From contig NZ_LUAX01000002.1 in NCBI RefSeq assembly GCF_001695575.1, positions 206,454 through 270,453 of the forward strand: a stretch of 64,000 bases of DNA, read 5' to 3'. Shown one piece after another: positions 8,483 through 17,051 of the stretch. Source of the stretch: Vibrio europaeus. Its GTDB lineage: Bacteria > Pseudomonadota > Gammaproteobacteria > Enterobacterales > Vibrionaceae. Position 1 is the stretch's first letter; every line of letters begins with the position of its first letter. The position numbers were made by a program, and so were the translations under genes. Under the pieces are notes generated by a model. That model was given only the letters and a program-made list of their open reading frames with translations, had not been told where the DNA came from and made no database searches.

Positions 8483-9451
8483 TTACTTAAGTAGACCGAT
8501 CTCTTTGTAGTACTTCTCTGCACCTGGGTGTAGAGGGATAGAAAGACCAGCTTTCACCATGTCTTCTTTCTTCAAGCTTGCAAACGCTGGGTGTAGGCGC
8601 TTGAACGTATCGAAGTTTTCAAATACAGATTTAGCAACGTTGTAAGCAACTTCGTCAGAAACGTCTGTTGTTGTTACCATAGTTGCAGCAACACCAAAGC
8701 TGTTTACGTCTTTGTCTGTACCACGGTACATGCCCGCAGGTACTGTGCTGTATGCGTAGTAAGGGTTGTTTGCAACGATTTCGTCGATTTTCGCACCAGT
8801 TGCAGAAACTAGTTTCGCATCACATGAAGTTGTTGCTTCTTTGATAGATCCATTCGGATGGCCAACTACGTAAACAAACGCATCAATCTTGTTATCACAA
8901 AGTGCTTGTGAACGCTCAGAACCTTTCAGCTCAGAAGCCAGTTTGAAGTCGTCGTTCGTCCAACCCATAGCTTCCATCACAACGCCCATTGTTGCGCGGT
9001 CACCAGAACCTGGGTTACCGATGTTTACACGTTTACCTTTTAGGTCAGAAACGTTTTCAATACCAGCGTCGCTGCGCGCGATGATGTTGAACGGTTCTGT
9101 GTGTAGAGAGAACACTGCACGTAGCTTTTTGTACGGGCCTTGCTCAGCAAACTTACTTGTACCGTTGTAACCGTGGTACTGCCAGTCAGACTGAACGATA
9201 CCGAAGTCTAGTTCACCTGCACGGATAGTGTTCACGTTGTAGATCGAACCACCAGTCGACTCTACAGAACAACGAATATTGTGTTCTTTACGGCCTTTGT
9301 TAACTAGCTTACAAATTGCACCACCAGTTGGGTAGTAAACACCAGTTACAGAACCAGTACCAATAGTGATGAACTCTTGAGCGTTAACTGCGCCAGCGCC
9401 CATTACAGCAGCTGCAATCGCACCAACTTTAATAAGTTTGTTCAATGCCAT
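8483..9451 (-). CDS. TAXI-family TRAP solute-binding protein
   Basis: The 322-residue precursor has a clear signal peptide (MALNKLIKVGAIAAAVMGAGAVNA, cleavage before QEF). The mature part opens with ITIGTGSVTGVYYPTGGAIC, the hallmark of TAXI (TRAP-associated extracytoplasmic immunogenic) proteins. It also shows GDRATMGVV and HPGAEKYYKEIGLL. It would capture the ligand in the periplasm and hand it to the fused permease. The frame opens seven codons earlier, but the ATG at 9451 has a strong AAGGAAGGG site and starts the signal peptide properly. It is the first gene of the operon. Confidence 0.92.
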   Translation of the reverse strand: MALNKLIKVGAIAAAVMGAGAVNAQEFITIGTGSVTGVYYPTGGAICKLVNKGRKEHNIRCSVESTGGSIYNVNTIRAGELDFGIVQSDWQYHGYNGTSKFAEQGPYKKLRAVFSLHTEPFNIIARSDAGIENVSDLKGKRVNIGNPGSGDRATMGVVMEAMGWTNDDFKLASELKGSERSQALCDNKIDAFVYVVGHPNGSIKEATTSCDAKLVSATGAKIDEIVANNPYYAYSTVPAGMYRGTDKDVNSFGVAATMVTTTDVSDEVAYNVAKSVFENFDTFKRLHPAFASLKKEDMVKAGLSIPLHPGAEKYYKEIGLLK

Positions 9452-9729
9452 GAATTTCCCTTCCTTATTCATTATTAACCCCTAGCAAGTGTAGTTGCTT
9501 TGGGCGTTTCCTATTACTGGAAACGGCATCTTTTTCAATCCGTATGTTGAAAAAGTGGCTGAATAATAGCAAAAAATTGGCACATAATTACACGGATGTT
9601 AAAGAATATAGACAATATGCCTGAATATTAACCTAATGTATCTGGAATATTTCGAGGTTAAAGTCTTTTAAAATCATTGGGTTATATTGAGTGATTAACT
9701 AAGGTATGATTTTTTTAAGATGTGATCTC

Positions 9730-9758
9730 AATCACGCCGCGAATTTGGCGGCGTGATT
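9730..9758. terminator. Hairpin behind argR
   Basis: AATCACGCCGC and GCGGCGTGATT form a perfect 11-bp stem. It lies beyond the argR stop and about 280 bp upstream of the TRAP operon start, insulating the two. The T run on either side is short. Confidence 0.6.
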
Positions 9759-9781
9759 TGTATTCTGGCGTTTATATGAAA

Positions 9782-10252
9782 CTAACCTGTGTACTCAAAT
9801 AGGTCACAAACCGAGGCAAATAGCTGCTCAGTAGTGATCGACAGAGTAGGAGTGATGAAGATGGTATCGTCACCGGCAACCACACCTAGAATACCTTCCG
9901 CTTTACCCAATGAGTCAAGCAGGCGTGCAATTAGCTGCGCGGCACCTGGGCCGGTATGAATCACGACTAAGGCGCTGTTGTGGTCGATGTCTAAAACAAG
10001 TTCACGAAGTGAGCTCGAAACAGTTGGCACGCCCAACTCAGCAGGAAGACAGTAAACCATCTCCATTTTTGCGTTGCGAGTACGTACTGCACCGAACTTG
10101 GTCAGCATGCGTGATACTTTCGATTGGTTGATGTTCTCAAACCCTTCGTTTTTAAGAGCTTCCACAATATCGCCTTGGGAGCCAAAACGTTCTTCTTTTA
10201 GCAGGGCTTTGAAAGCGCGAACGAGGTTATCTTGTTTTTCAGAATGGCGCAT
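9782..10252 (-). CDS. argR: Arginine repressor ArgR
   Basis: The 156-residue protein has the N-terminal winged helix ([32 protein letters not shown]) and the C-terminal arginine-binding, hexamer-forming domain ([13 protein letters not shown]). With arginine bound it represses biosynthetic genes, including argF, which has an ARG box here. The frame extends 17 codons further, but the ATG at 10252 ([14 protein letters not shown]) follows an AGAGAA site and matches family starts. It is divergent from mdh, the same pairing as in E. coli. The argR upstream region has TGAAT half-sites that could serve autoregulation, but none is a full box. Confidence 0.95.
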   Translation of the reverse strand: MRHSEKQDNLVRAFKALLKEERFGSQGDIVEALKNEGFENINQSKVSRMLTKFGAVRTRNAKMEMVYCLPAELGVPTVSSSLRELVLDIDHNSALVVIHTGPGAAQLIARLLDSLGKAEGILGVVAGDDTIFITPTLSITTEQLFASVCDLFEYTG

Positions 10253-10482
10253 GGTTCTCTTTCTATGTTGGTTTTTATAAAAAGCAAGTGAATATTCTCG
10301 CATAGCTATGCAAATAGTGCCAATGTGAAGCCTGATTTCTGTCTAGTCTATCACTGTAAATTTGGCAGAAATTATTGACAGAAATCTTGCTTAATCCTTT
10401 GTCATTACTGGCGAAGGAGAACATAATGGCACCCTTGTGTGTGGCACGTTTTTGTCGGATTGCGCAAGGTCGCAAAGCTGAC

Positions 10483-10512
10483 GTTAATTGATTGTAATCA
10501 GGTTGTGATTAC
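10483..10512. promoter_or_regulatory. Candidate ArcA-type direct repeat and dyad upstream of mdh
   Basis: GTTAAT at 10483 and GTAATC at 10494 start 11 bp apart, the spacing of ArcA-P direct repeats. Overlapping this, GTAATCA and TGATTAC (10494-10512) form a perfect 7-bp inverted repeat with a 5-bp spacer, and another TGATTAC lies at 10529-10535. In E. coli, mdh is repressed by ArcA. The site call is by eye. Confidence 0.4.
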
Positions 10513-10585
10513 TATAGTTTGACCTAGTTGATTACATATCGCTCTACAAAACATATATAAGAGAATCGTCTCAAGGAGAACTACG

Positions 10586-11518
10586 ATGAAAGTAGCCGTT
10601 ATTGGTGCCGCTGGTGGCATCGGTCAAGCCCTAGCCCTTTTACTAAAAAACCGTCTTCCAGCTGGTTCAGATCTAGCACTGTATGACATCGCACCTGTTA
10701 CTCCAGGTGTTGCTGCTGATCTAAGCCACATCCCAACACCAGTATCAATCAAAGGTTACGCAGGTGAAGATCCAACACCGGCACTAGAAGGTGCTGACGT
10801 TGTGCTTATCTCTGCGGGTGTTGCTCGTAAACCAGGTATGGATCGTGCTGATCTGTTCAATGTGAATGCGGGTATCGTTAAATCTCTTGCGCAAAGAATT
10901 GCCGATGTATGTCCTAAAGCGCTAGTGGGAATCATCACTAACCCTGTAAACACGACTGTGCCAATTGCTGCTGAAGTTCTTAAGCAAGCGGGTGTTTATG
11001 ACAAGCGTCGTCTATTCGGTGTAACAACTCTAGACGTTATTCGTTCTGAAACTTTCGTTGCTGACCTAAAAGACAAAGATCCAGGTGACGTTCGTGTTCC
11101 TGTTATCGGTGGTCACTCAGGTGTAACTATCCTACCTCTACTTTCTCAAGTTGAAGGTGTTGAGTTTACTGATGAAGAAGTTGCAGCACTGACTAAGCGT
11201 ATTCAAAACGCGGGCACTGAAGTTGTTGAAGCGAAAGCTGGCGGTGGTAGTGCAACACTATCTATGGGCCAAGCGGCTTGTCGTTTCGGTCTTGCTCTTG
11301 TGAAAGCACTTCAAGGTGAAGACGTGATTGAGTACGCTTACGTTGAAGGTGACGGTGAGCACGCACCATTCTTCGCTCAACCAGTGAAGCTAGGTAAAGA
11401 AGGTGTTGAAGAAGTACTAAGCTACGGTGAGCTAAGTGACTTTGAAAAGTCGGCACTAGATGGCATGCTAGAAACACTAAACGGCGATATCCAAACAGGT
11501 GTTGATTTCGTTAAGTAA
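10586..11518 (+). CDS. mdh: Malate dehydrogenase
   Basis: A 310-residue NAD-dependent malate dehydrogenase of the E. coli/mitochondrial type, interconverting malate and oxaloacetate in the TCA cycle. It starts with the Rossmann motif [21 protein letters not shown]. The substrate-binding [12 protein letters not shown] loop follows, then the catalytic [14 protein letters not shown] segment. An AAGGAG site precedes the ATG and a terminator follows the stop. Confidence 0.97.
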   Translation: MKVAVIGAAGGIGQALALLLKNRLPAGSDLALYDIAPVTPGVAADLSHIPTPVSIKGYAGEDPTPALEGADVVLISAGVARKPGMDRADLFNVNAGIVKSLAQRIADVCPKALVGIITNPVNTTVPIAAEVLKQAGVYDKRRLFGVTTLDVIRSETFVADLKDKDPGDVRVPVIGGHSGVTILPLLSQVEGVEFTDEEVAALTKRIQNAGTEVVEAKAGGGSATLSMGQAACRFGLALVKALQGEDVIEYAYVEGDGEHAPFFAQPVKLGKEGVEEVLSYGELSDFEKSALDGMLETLNGDIQTGVDFVK

Positions 11519-11540
11519 TCAAACCCACGATTTATTTGAG

Positions 11541-11567
11541 AGCCGACTTTTCTAAGTCGGCTTTTTT
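11541..11567 (+). terminator. mdh terminator
   Basis: AGCCGACTT and AAGTCGGCT flank a 4-nt loop (TTCT) and are followed by TTTTTT. Confidence 0.9.
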
Positions 11568-11634
11568 GATCCTTTTTGCCCATCGAGATGTACACTTAAT
11601 GAGAGGCAATAGATTCTAGCCAAAGGAGTGCGCA

Positions 11635-11826
11635 ATGGAGATAAGTCAAATAGAGAAAGGCATGCTGGTTGAGTGTCAGCAAGGGATCGGAACTGTGCTT
11701 GAAGTCGATCAGGAACACGGAGCCGTGGTGATCGAAGAGCGGAATTCTCACCAAAAATTCGAGGTAGACATCAAGGATTTGATGGAAGACCCTCAACTTC
11801 ATCAGGGGTGCGAAAAGTACTACTAG
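11635..11826 (+). CDS. Small conserved-looking protein, unknown function
   Basis: A 63-residue reading frame between two terminators, with an AAGGAG site 7 nt before the ATG. The sequence MEISQIEKGMLVECQQGIGTVL, followed by alternating hydrophobic residues (VVIEERNSHQKFEVDIKDL), suggests a small SH3-like beta-barrel of the kind that starts RapA and similar nucleic-acid-binding proteins. No family is recognised. Its ribosome-binding site, its own terminator and its placement away from other genes support it as real. Confidence 0.7.
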   Translation: MEISQIEKGMLVECQQGIGTVLEVDQEHGAVVIEERNSHQKFEVDIKDLMEDPQLHQGCEKYY

Positions 11827-11842
11827 TGCCCAAAGCACCAAC

Positions 11843-11871
11843 AAAAAAGCGAGCTAATCAGCTCGCTTTTT
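11843..11871. terminator. Bidirectional terminator between the small gene and ridA
   Basis: AAGCGAGCT and AGCTCGCTT flank a short loop with A and T runs on both sides. It serves both the + strand small gene and ridA. Confidence 0.9.
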
Positions 11872-11888
11872 CAATCTATAGCGAAAGC

Positions 11889-12278
11889 TTATTTGCGTAC
11901 TGCAATCGCTTCGATTTCGATACCCACATCTTTAGGTAGACGAGCGACTTCAACACATGAACGTGCTGGGTAGTTTGCTACGTTGTGCTCATCAAAGAAC
12001 TTGCCGTACACTTCGTTTACAGTACCGAAGTCGTTTAGATCTTTAACGAAAACCGTCATTTTTACGATATCTGTAACAGACAGGCCAGACGCTTCTACGA
12101 CTGCTTTCACGTTGTCTAGAGATTGACGTGCTTGCTCTGCGATATCTGCAGATACTTCACCAGTAGCTGGGTTTACTGGGATTTGGCCAGAAGTCAGTAC
12201 CATGTTGCCTAGGTCAACACCTTGTACGTATGGGCCGATTGCTGCTGGAGCTGATTCTGTGTGAAGTACTTTAGTCAT
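11889..12278 (-). CDS. ridA: 2-iminobutanoate/2-iminopropanoate deaminase RidA
   Basis: A 129-residue RidA (YjgF) family protein that hydrolyses reactive enamine/imine intermediates released by PLP enzymes. It shows APAAIGPYVQGV, LTSGQIPVNPATGE and the arginine-containing NYPARSCVEVARLPKD, where Arg anchors the substrate carboxylate. Position downstream of pyrBI is the same as in enterobacteria, but a hairpin lies between pyrI and ridA, so it probably has its own promoter. Confidence 0.95.
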   Translation of the reverse strand: MTKVLHTESAPAAIGPYVQGVDLGNMVLTSGQIPVNPATGEVSADIAEQARQSLDNVKAVVEASGLSVTDIVKMTVFVKDLNDFGTVNEVYGKFFDEHNVANYPARSCVEVARLPKDVGIEIEAIAVRK

Positions 12279-12353
12279 TATTATGTTCCATCTATTAAGG
12301 GGTGAACAGAATTGAGGGGATTCAGTGTGCCGCGAAATAGCGGTTGGGTAAAG

Positions 12354-12381
12354 TAAAAATCCTCGCCCAAATCGAGCGAGG
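12354..12381 (-). terminator. pyrBI terminator
   Basis: CCTCGC (12361-12366) pairs with GCGAGG (12376-12381). On the minus strand the stem is followed by ATTTTTAC, 40 bp past the pyrI stop. Confidence 0.7.
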
Positions 12382-12418
12382 AGAGCTAATTTATGCTTAT
12401 TGAGTAACCCGAGTTTGT

Positions 12419-12880
12419 TTAACGCTCAGTGACGATTTCACGTGAGAAGACTTTCTCGCAGTATTTACATTTCAAACGAATATCTTCTTTCTTCTCAAAC
12501 ACCTTAAAGCTGCTTTCTACCGGCTCACCGTGAGTAATACAGTTGGTGTTTGGACATTCAAACACGTTGTTAACTTGCTCCGGTAACTCAAGAGGCAGTT
12601 TCTTTACCACTTGGTAGTCTTCGATCTGATTGACTGTTGCATGCGGGGCATACAGTGCCAGTTTGCTCGCTTGCTCTTCGCTAATAAACACGTTTTCAAT
12701 CTTAAGGAGATCTTTGTGTCCGAGAGCCGATGAAGGCAGGTTCAGACCAACAGTGACACGTTGCTGCGACTTATGCATTGAGAACAGCTTAAGCACCTTG
12801 ATCCCAATCTGTGCAGGGATGTGGTCGATAACAGTGCCGTTTTTAATTGCTTCAACCTGCAATTGAGTTTCTTTAGTCAT
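12419..12880 (-). CDS. pyrI: Aspartate carbamoyltransferase regulatory chain
   Basis: The 153-residue allosteric subunit of ATCase, binding CTP/ATP in its N-terminal domain ([25 protein letters not shown]). The C-terminal zinc site Cys109, Cys114, Cys138 and Cys141 has exactly the E. coli spacing. It is separated from pyrB by 14 bp and is translated from the same attenuated transcript. Confidence 0.97.
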   Translation of the reverse strand: MTKETQLQVEAIKNGTVIDHIPAQIGIKVLKLFSMHKSQQRVTVGLNLPSSALGHKDLLKIENVFISEEQASKLALYAPHATVNQIEDYQVVKKLPLELPEQVNNVFECPNTNCITHGEPVESSFKVFEKKEDIRLKCKYCEKVFSREIVTER

Positions 12881-12894
12881 GGTGATTACCTCGA

Positions 12895-13824
12895 TTACAG
12901 TGTTTCGTTTAGGACAAGGGCCAGTAGAGCTTGACGTGCGTAAACGCCATTCTCTGCTTGTTCAAAGTAGTAAGCGTGCGGTGTTTTATCGACATCAACT
13001 GTAATTTCGTCAACACGTGGTAGTGGGTGAAGGACTTTCAAGTTCTCACGCGCATCTTCTAGTAGAGCTGCATTTAGAATGTACGCAGACTTAATATGCG
13101 CATACTCAGATTCGTCGAAGCGCTCTTTCTGGACGCGAGTCATATACAGCACGTCTAGCTGTGGAATCACACTCTCCATGTCCGTGTGCAGGCTGTATTC
13201 GATACCTGACTCATCCAGCTCTTCACAGATGTAATCTGGCATTGCGAGTGCTTCTGGCGCGATAAAGAAAAAGCGAACATTATTAAACTTCGCCAGTGCC
13301 TGGGTCAGAGAATGGACGGTGCGGCCATATTTCAGGTCACCAACGAAAGCGACATTGAGGTTATCAAGACGACCTTGTGTCTCTGCGATAGAGAACAGGT
13401 CAAGTAGCGTTTGGGTTGGGTGCTGGTTAGCGCCGTCGCCACCGTTGATTACTGGCACACCATTAGAGAACTCAGATGCCAGTCGCGCAGCACCTTCTTG
13501 AGGGTGGCGCATTACAAATGCATCAACATAAGATGAGATAACTTGTACTGAGTCTGCGAGCGTTTCCCCTTTCTTCGCCAGAGAAGTGTTGCCGCCGTTG
13601 TCGAAGCCAATCACATCACCACCGATGCGTTGAATCGCAGTTTCGAAAGATAAACGGGTACGGGTAGATGGCTCAAAGAAGCAGCTTGCAACGACCTTGT
13701 TTTTAATCAGCTCTGGCTGCGGATTTGCTTTTAATTCTCCCGCCGTTTTGACAATCAATTCCAGCTCTTCACGAGAAAGCTCAGGAATTGAGATAATATG
13801 CTTGTTATAAAGCGTGTTTGTCAT
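12895..13824 (-). CDS. pyrB: Aspartate carbamoyltransferase catalytic chain
   Basis: A 310-residue catalytic subunit of ATCase, joining carbamoyl phosphate to aspartate in pyrimidine synthesis. The STRTR carbamoyl-phosphate motif is at residues 53-57. [10 protein letters not shown] and [10 protein letters not shown] are also present. The frame extends to 13857, but that stretch overlaps the attenuator hairpin. The ATG at 13824 has a GGGAAG site and matches E. coli PyrB (MxNxLYxKHIISI). It is preceded by a leader peptide and a Rho-independent attenuator. Confidence 0.97.
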   Translation of the reverse strand: MTNTLYNKHIISIPELSREELELIVKTAGELKANPQPELIKNKVVASCFFEPSTRTRLSFETAIQRIGGDVIGFDNGGNTSLAKKGETLADSVQVISSYVDAFVMRHPQEGAARLASEFSNGVPVINGGDGANQHPTQTLLDLFSIAETQGRLDNLNVAFVGDLKYGRTVHSLTQALAKFNNVRFFFIAPEALAMPDYICEELDESGIEYSLHTDMESVIPQLDVLYMTRVQKERFDESEYAHIKSAYILNAALLEDARENLKVLHPLPRVDEITVDVDKTPHAYYFEQAENGVYARQALLALVLNETL

Positions 13825-13855
13825 AATCATCTTCCCAGTCATGAATTTTAGGCAC

Positions 13856-13883
13856 AAAAAAGCCCCCCATTACGGGAGGCTTT
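13856..13883 (-). terminator. pyrBI attenuator
   Basis: On the minus strand AGCCUCCC pairs with GGGGGGCU (one G-U pair) and is followed by a run of U. It begins at the stop codon of the leader peptide. Ribosomes following closely behind polymerase to that stop would block the hairpin, the known pyrBI mechanism: low UTP slows polymerase and allows read-through. Confidence 0.9.
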
Positions 13884-13974
13884 AGAAATCGGTGGAAATA
13901 GAAAAAAACAGCCCAGATAAGCACGTTGGCTTACCCAGTGTAAGACGCTTTGTAGAGCACGAATTACGTGGCAT
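13882..13974 (-). CDS. pyrL: pyrBI operon leader peptide
   Basis: A 30-residue frame starting at 13974 (MPRNSCSTKRLTLGKP, then TCLSGLFFSISTDF), too short for usual gene finding. It has a strong GGAGGT site 10 nt upstream and its stop overlaps the base of the attenuator. The U-rich tract TTTTTTTCT inside the frame encodes Phe-Phe-Ser and would be the UTP-sensitive pause region. Placement and architecture match enterobacterial PyrL although the peptide sequence does not. Confidence 0.85.
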   Translation of the reverse strand: MPRNSCSTKRLTLGKPTCLSGLFFSISTDF

Positions 13975-13993
13975 TGTTTTTACTACCTCCAGA

Positions 13994-14034
13994 CAAATTG
14001 CCGAGCATTATACGCTGAAGATTTGTTAACGCAA
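13994..14034 (-). promoter_or_regulatory. pyrBI promoter with AAUUUG start
   Basis: On the minus strand: -35 TTGCGT (14029-14034), 16-bp spacer, -10 TATAAT (14007-14012), then 7 nt to AATTTG at 13999-13994. In E. coli the pyrBI transcript also begins AAUUUG, and high UTP causes polymerase slippage on the three U. Identical start sequence and spacing predict the same control here. Confidence 0.75.
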
Positions 14035-14075
14035 GCGATTACATCGAGGGTTTTAGTGTCGTTTAGCTCAGCCTC

Positions 14076-15080
14076 TTAAGCACCAAGTGTGGCAACCATC
14101 ACAGCTTTAATCGTATGCATACGATTCTCTGCCTCATCGAAAACAATAGAGTGCTCTGACTCAAACACCTCTTCAGTGACTTCTAAGCCATTCATGCCGT
14201 ATTTATCCGCGACCTGTTTACCTATGACGGTCTCGTCATTGTGGAAGGCAGGTAAGCAGTGCATGAATTTCACTTGAGGGTTACCTGTCTTTGCAATCAC
14301 ATCCATGTTGACTTGATAAGGGGTCATTTTGGCTACACGCTCATCCCAAGCTTCCGGCGCTTCGCCCATTGAGACCCAAACATCGGTATAGAGGTAATCA
14401 CAGCCTTTGACGCCTTCTTCGACATTTTCAGTGAGAGTAATTTTAGCGCCAGTGTGCTGGGCAATCTGTTGGCAGGTGACAACCAACTCTTGCTCTGGCC
14501 AAAAATCTTTTGGTGCGACGAGGCGAATGTCCATTCCCATCTTAGCGGCACCGACTAACAAAGAGTTGCCCATGTTATTGCGCGCATCACCTAAGTAGGC
14601 GAATTTAATCTCATGCAGTTGCTTGCCACGACCGTGTTCCAGCATAGTGAGGAAATCCGCTAGGATCTGGGTTGGGTGGAATTCGTCGGTGAGGCCATTC
14701 CATACGGGTACGCCTGCATGAGCGCCAAGTTCTTCAACGATTGGCTGGCCGAAGCCGCGATACTCGATTCCATCGTACATACGACCTAAAACACGCGCAG
14801 TGTCTTTCATTGACTCTTTATGTCCGATCTGAGAACCCGATGGGCCGATATAAGAGACCTGTGCTCCTTGATCAAATGCCGCGACCTCAAAAGCACAGCG
14901 CGTACGTGTAGAGGCTTTCTCGAAGATCAAAGCGATGTTTTTACCGACCAGTTTTTTTTGCTCAGTCCCAGCGTATTTGGCTTTTTTTAAGTCAGCCGAT
15001 AGATCGAGCAAAAACTGGATCTCTTTAGGGGAGAAATCGAGTAGCTTAAGGAAGTTTCGGTTACGTAGATTAAAAGCCAT
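14076..15080 (-). CDS. argF: Ornithine carbamoyltransferase
   Basis: The 334-residue enzyme joins carbamoyl phosphate to ornithine, making citrulline. STRTR is at residues 57-61, HPTQILADF binds carbamoyl phosphate, and the [11 protein letters not shown] motif near residue 273 binds ornithine. A palindromic ARG box overlaps its upstream region, which points to the biosynthetic enzyme under ArgR rather than the catabolic ADI-pathway enzyme, even though arcA is in the neighbourhood. It sits head-to-tail upstream of pyrBI as argI does in E. coli. Confidence 0.95.
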   Translation of the reverse strand: MAFNLRNRNFLKLLDFSPKEIQFLLDLSADLKKAKYAGTEQKKLVGKNIALIFEKASTRTRCAFEVAAFDQGAQVSYIGPSGSQIGHKESMKDTARVLGRMYDGIEYRGFGQPIVEELGAHAGVPVWNGLTDEFHPTQILADFLTMLEHGRGKQLHEIKFAYLGDARNNMGNSLLVGAAKMGMDIRLVAPKDFWPEQELVVTCQQIAQHTGAKITLTENVEEGVKGCDYLYTDVWVSMGEAPEAWDERVAKMTPYQVNMDVIAKTGNPQVKFMHCLPAFHNDETVIGKQVADKYGMNGLEVTEEVFESEHSIVFDEAENRMHTIKAVMVATLGA

Positions 15081-15091
15081 GCTCCAGTCCT

Positions 15092-15158
15092 TGAATGTTC
15101 ATTCATTATTATGGCTTTAGTTAATCATATTTAACCACTACTTGTGAATAATTATTTT
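15092..15158. promoter_or_regulatory. ARG boxes upstream of argF
   Basis: TGAATGTTCATTCA (15092-15105) is a perfect match in both arms to the ArgR half-sites. Two weaker matches follow: TTAATCATATTTAA (15121-15134) and TGAATAATTATTTT (15145-15158). Only the first is strong; the spacings (29 and 24 bp) are not the ideal 21 bp. Confidence 0.7.
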
Positions 15159-15199
15159 AATAAAGTGCCGGGATATGAATTATATCTCGGCAAATGTGA

Positions 15200-16576
15200 T
15201 TATAAATTCTCTTCAGCAAACTCTGCCAAGCGACTGCGAACCACACCGTTAAGGTGAATGTTGGCACTGCCTTCAAAGTTTTTGAAGCGTTCGACCATGT
15301 AAGTCAGACCCGATGTTACAGGGGTTAGGTAATGTGAATCTATCTGAGCCAAGTTACCTGAACAGACGATCTTGGTGCCTTCACCACAGCGAGTGATGAT
15401 GGTTTTGATCTGTGATGCAGTCAGGTTTTGACACTCATCGAGCAGAACAAAGGCATTTTGGATCGAGCGTCCGCGCATAAAGTTGATCGACTTAAACTGA
15501 ATATTGGCTTTATCGCAGATATATTTAAGCGAGCCCTCAGTACAATGATCATTCTTATGTAGCGCCTCTAACGTATCGGTCACCGCCGCCAGCCAAGGCA
15601 TCATTTTTTCCTCTTCACTGCCGGGTAAGAAACCTATCGCTTCACCAATATCTGGCGTGTTGCGGGTAACAATGATCTTATCAAAGATGCCTTTCTCTAT
15701 GGTTTGTTCTAGGGCAGAGGCCATAGCCAGTAGGGTCTTACCACTACCTGCAGCACCAGTTAAGATCACCAGATCAATATCGGGATCGAGCAGAGCATCC
15801 AGAGCCATACCTTGGTAGATATTTTTCGGTGTGATATCCCAAGCTCGGCGATGCATCATACGTTCACGGCTAAGATCCTTGATGGTGATTTTATCCGTTT
15901 CGATATCTTCAACTCGTCCGGCAAAGTCACTCTCTTCATCAATGACATATTGATTGATATAAGTGGGCTCGAACGGGTCTCTATCTAAGGTGTGATAGGT
16001 TCGGCCTGCGAGATTCTTGCTCTCTACATTCTGAATGTTACTCCAGAACTCACCTTCGATCTGTTGAAAGCCCTTGGTGAGATACTGAACATCATCAATC
16101 AGTTGGTCGGTACGATAATCTTCAACAAAACGAACCCCTGCTCCTTTGGCGCGCAGGCGCATATTGATGTCTTTGGTGACCAAAATGACTTCACGCGGAG
16201 CGCGTTTATTTTGTAGGTATAGCACTCCGTTAAGAATGCGATTGTCACCGGCTTTATCGGCAAAGGCTTTAACGGTTTCTTGCAGTTCAAAGTCAGCCAA
16301 AATCGCGATATGACCTGTGGCCTCTTTGTCTTTGTTGATAGGAATGCCTTCCGAAATCTCGTCCGGCGTGGCGTCTTTAAACATGGCTTCGAGTGCACGT
16401 ATTGCCACACGGGCATCACGAGCAACGTCGCGTTTACTGTCTTTAATCCTGTCGAGCTCTTCGAGGACAGTCATCGGGATGACTACATCGTGTTCTTGAA
16501 ATGAGTAGATGGCTAGTGGTTCGTGTAGCAGAATATTGGTGTCGAGGACAAAAAGCTTCCGGTCTGTGTCACCCAT
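15200..16576 (-). CDS. PIN-PhoH ATPase (PhoH2 type)
   Basis: This 458-residue protein fuses an N-terminal PIN ribonuclease domain (LFVLDTNILLHEP; acidic residues in TVLEELD and VTKDINMRLRAK) to a C-terminal PhoH ATPase. The ATPase has Walker A GAAGSGKT at 274-281, Walker B FVLLDECQN and a CSGNLAQID motif. PhoH2 proteins are RNA helicase/ribonucleases of uncertain physiological role. An AAGGAGA site precedes the ATG. It is divergent from rapA. Confidence 0.92.
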   Translation of the reverse strand: MGDTDRKLFVLDTNILLHEPLAIYSFQEHDVVIPMTVLEELDRIKDSKRDVARDARVAIRALEAMFKDATPDEISEGIPINKDKEATGHIAILADFELQETVKAFADKAGDNRILNGVLYLQNKRAPREVILVTKDINMRLRAKGAGVRFVEDYRTDQLIDDVQYLTKGFQQIEGEFWSNIQNVESKNLAGRTYHTLDRDPFEPTYINQYVIDEESDFAGRVEDIETDKITIKDLSRERMMHRRAWDITPKNIYQGMALDALLDPDIDLVILTGAAGSGKTLLAMASALEQTIEKGIFDKIIVTRNTPDIGEAIGFLPGSEEEKMMPWLAAVTDTLEALHKNDHCTEGSLKYICDKANIQFKSINFMRGRSIQNAFVLLDECQNLTASQIKTIITRCGEGTKIVCSGNLAQIDSHYLTPVTSGLTYMVERFKNFEGSANIHLNGVVRSRLAEFAEENL

Positions 16577-17051
16577 AAGCGTCTCCTTGCCGCGCTGCGG
16601 CTTGCTTACCCCTCATACTTTTGCATGAAGTGGTCTACCTGCGGTTGCTTGCAGTAATGTAGCCTGGCAATCAGAGTACGCTGATGGTTTGACTACAAAA
16701 ACTGCAAACCCGTGTTGATCGTCATCCTATCAAATGCATCTCTCGTGCCAGCCAGAAACTTGACGCTAAATGATGCACTTTCATCAATAAGTATAAGCAC
16801 GTTTTTCAACACTCTTGTTTAGAAGTGCCACTGATTTCTTACACTTTGATGTCATCCTCATGTTGGACAAAAAATTGTTGGTTTTTGAGGCCTTTGTACG
16901 TGACCAATGTCACAGCTTCGAGTAAGATTAGCGACCTTTTTCCACGCAACGGCTGACACCTTTGTTTCCTCGTCAGTTGCCTTTCAAGTTGCGTAAGAGT
17001 TACTAAAATAAATAGACCCATTTTTGAATTAATAGATGAGGTAGTCGATTC
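16577..17051. other. 475-bp divergent promoter region, phoH/rapA
   Basis: No gene is supported. It holds the two promoters and, at 16899-16914, CGTGA-N6-TCACA, matching nine of ten key positions of the CRP site. The site is about 140 bp upstream of rapA. Confidence 0.5.
16899..16914. promoter_or_regulatory. CRP-like site
   Basis: CGTGA and TCACA half-sites are separated by six bases. The position is central between the divergent genes, so either could be the target. Confidence 0.45.

Noticed and set aside
13825..13857. Upstream extension of pyrB to 13857
   Set aside because: It would start inside the attenuator T run, lacks a ribosome-binding site, and the ATG at 13824 matches PyrB N-termini.
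1452..15080. A single arginine deiminase operon of arcA with argF
   Set aside because: The genes are 11 kb apart with unrelated genes and terminators between, and argF has an ARG box typical of the biosynthetic enzyme.
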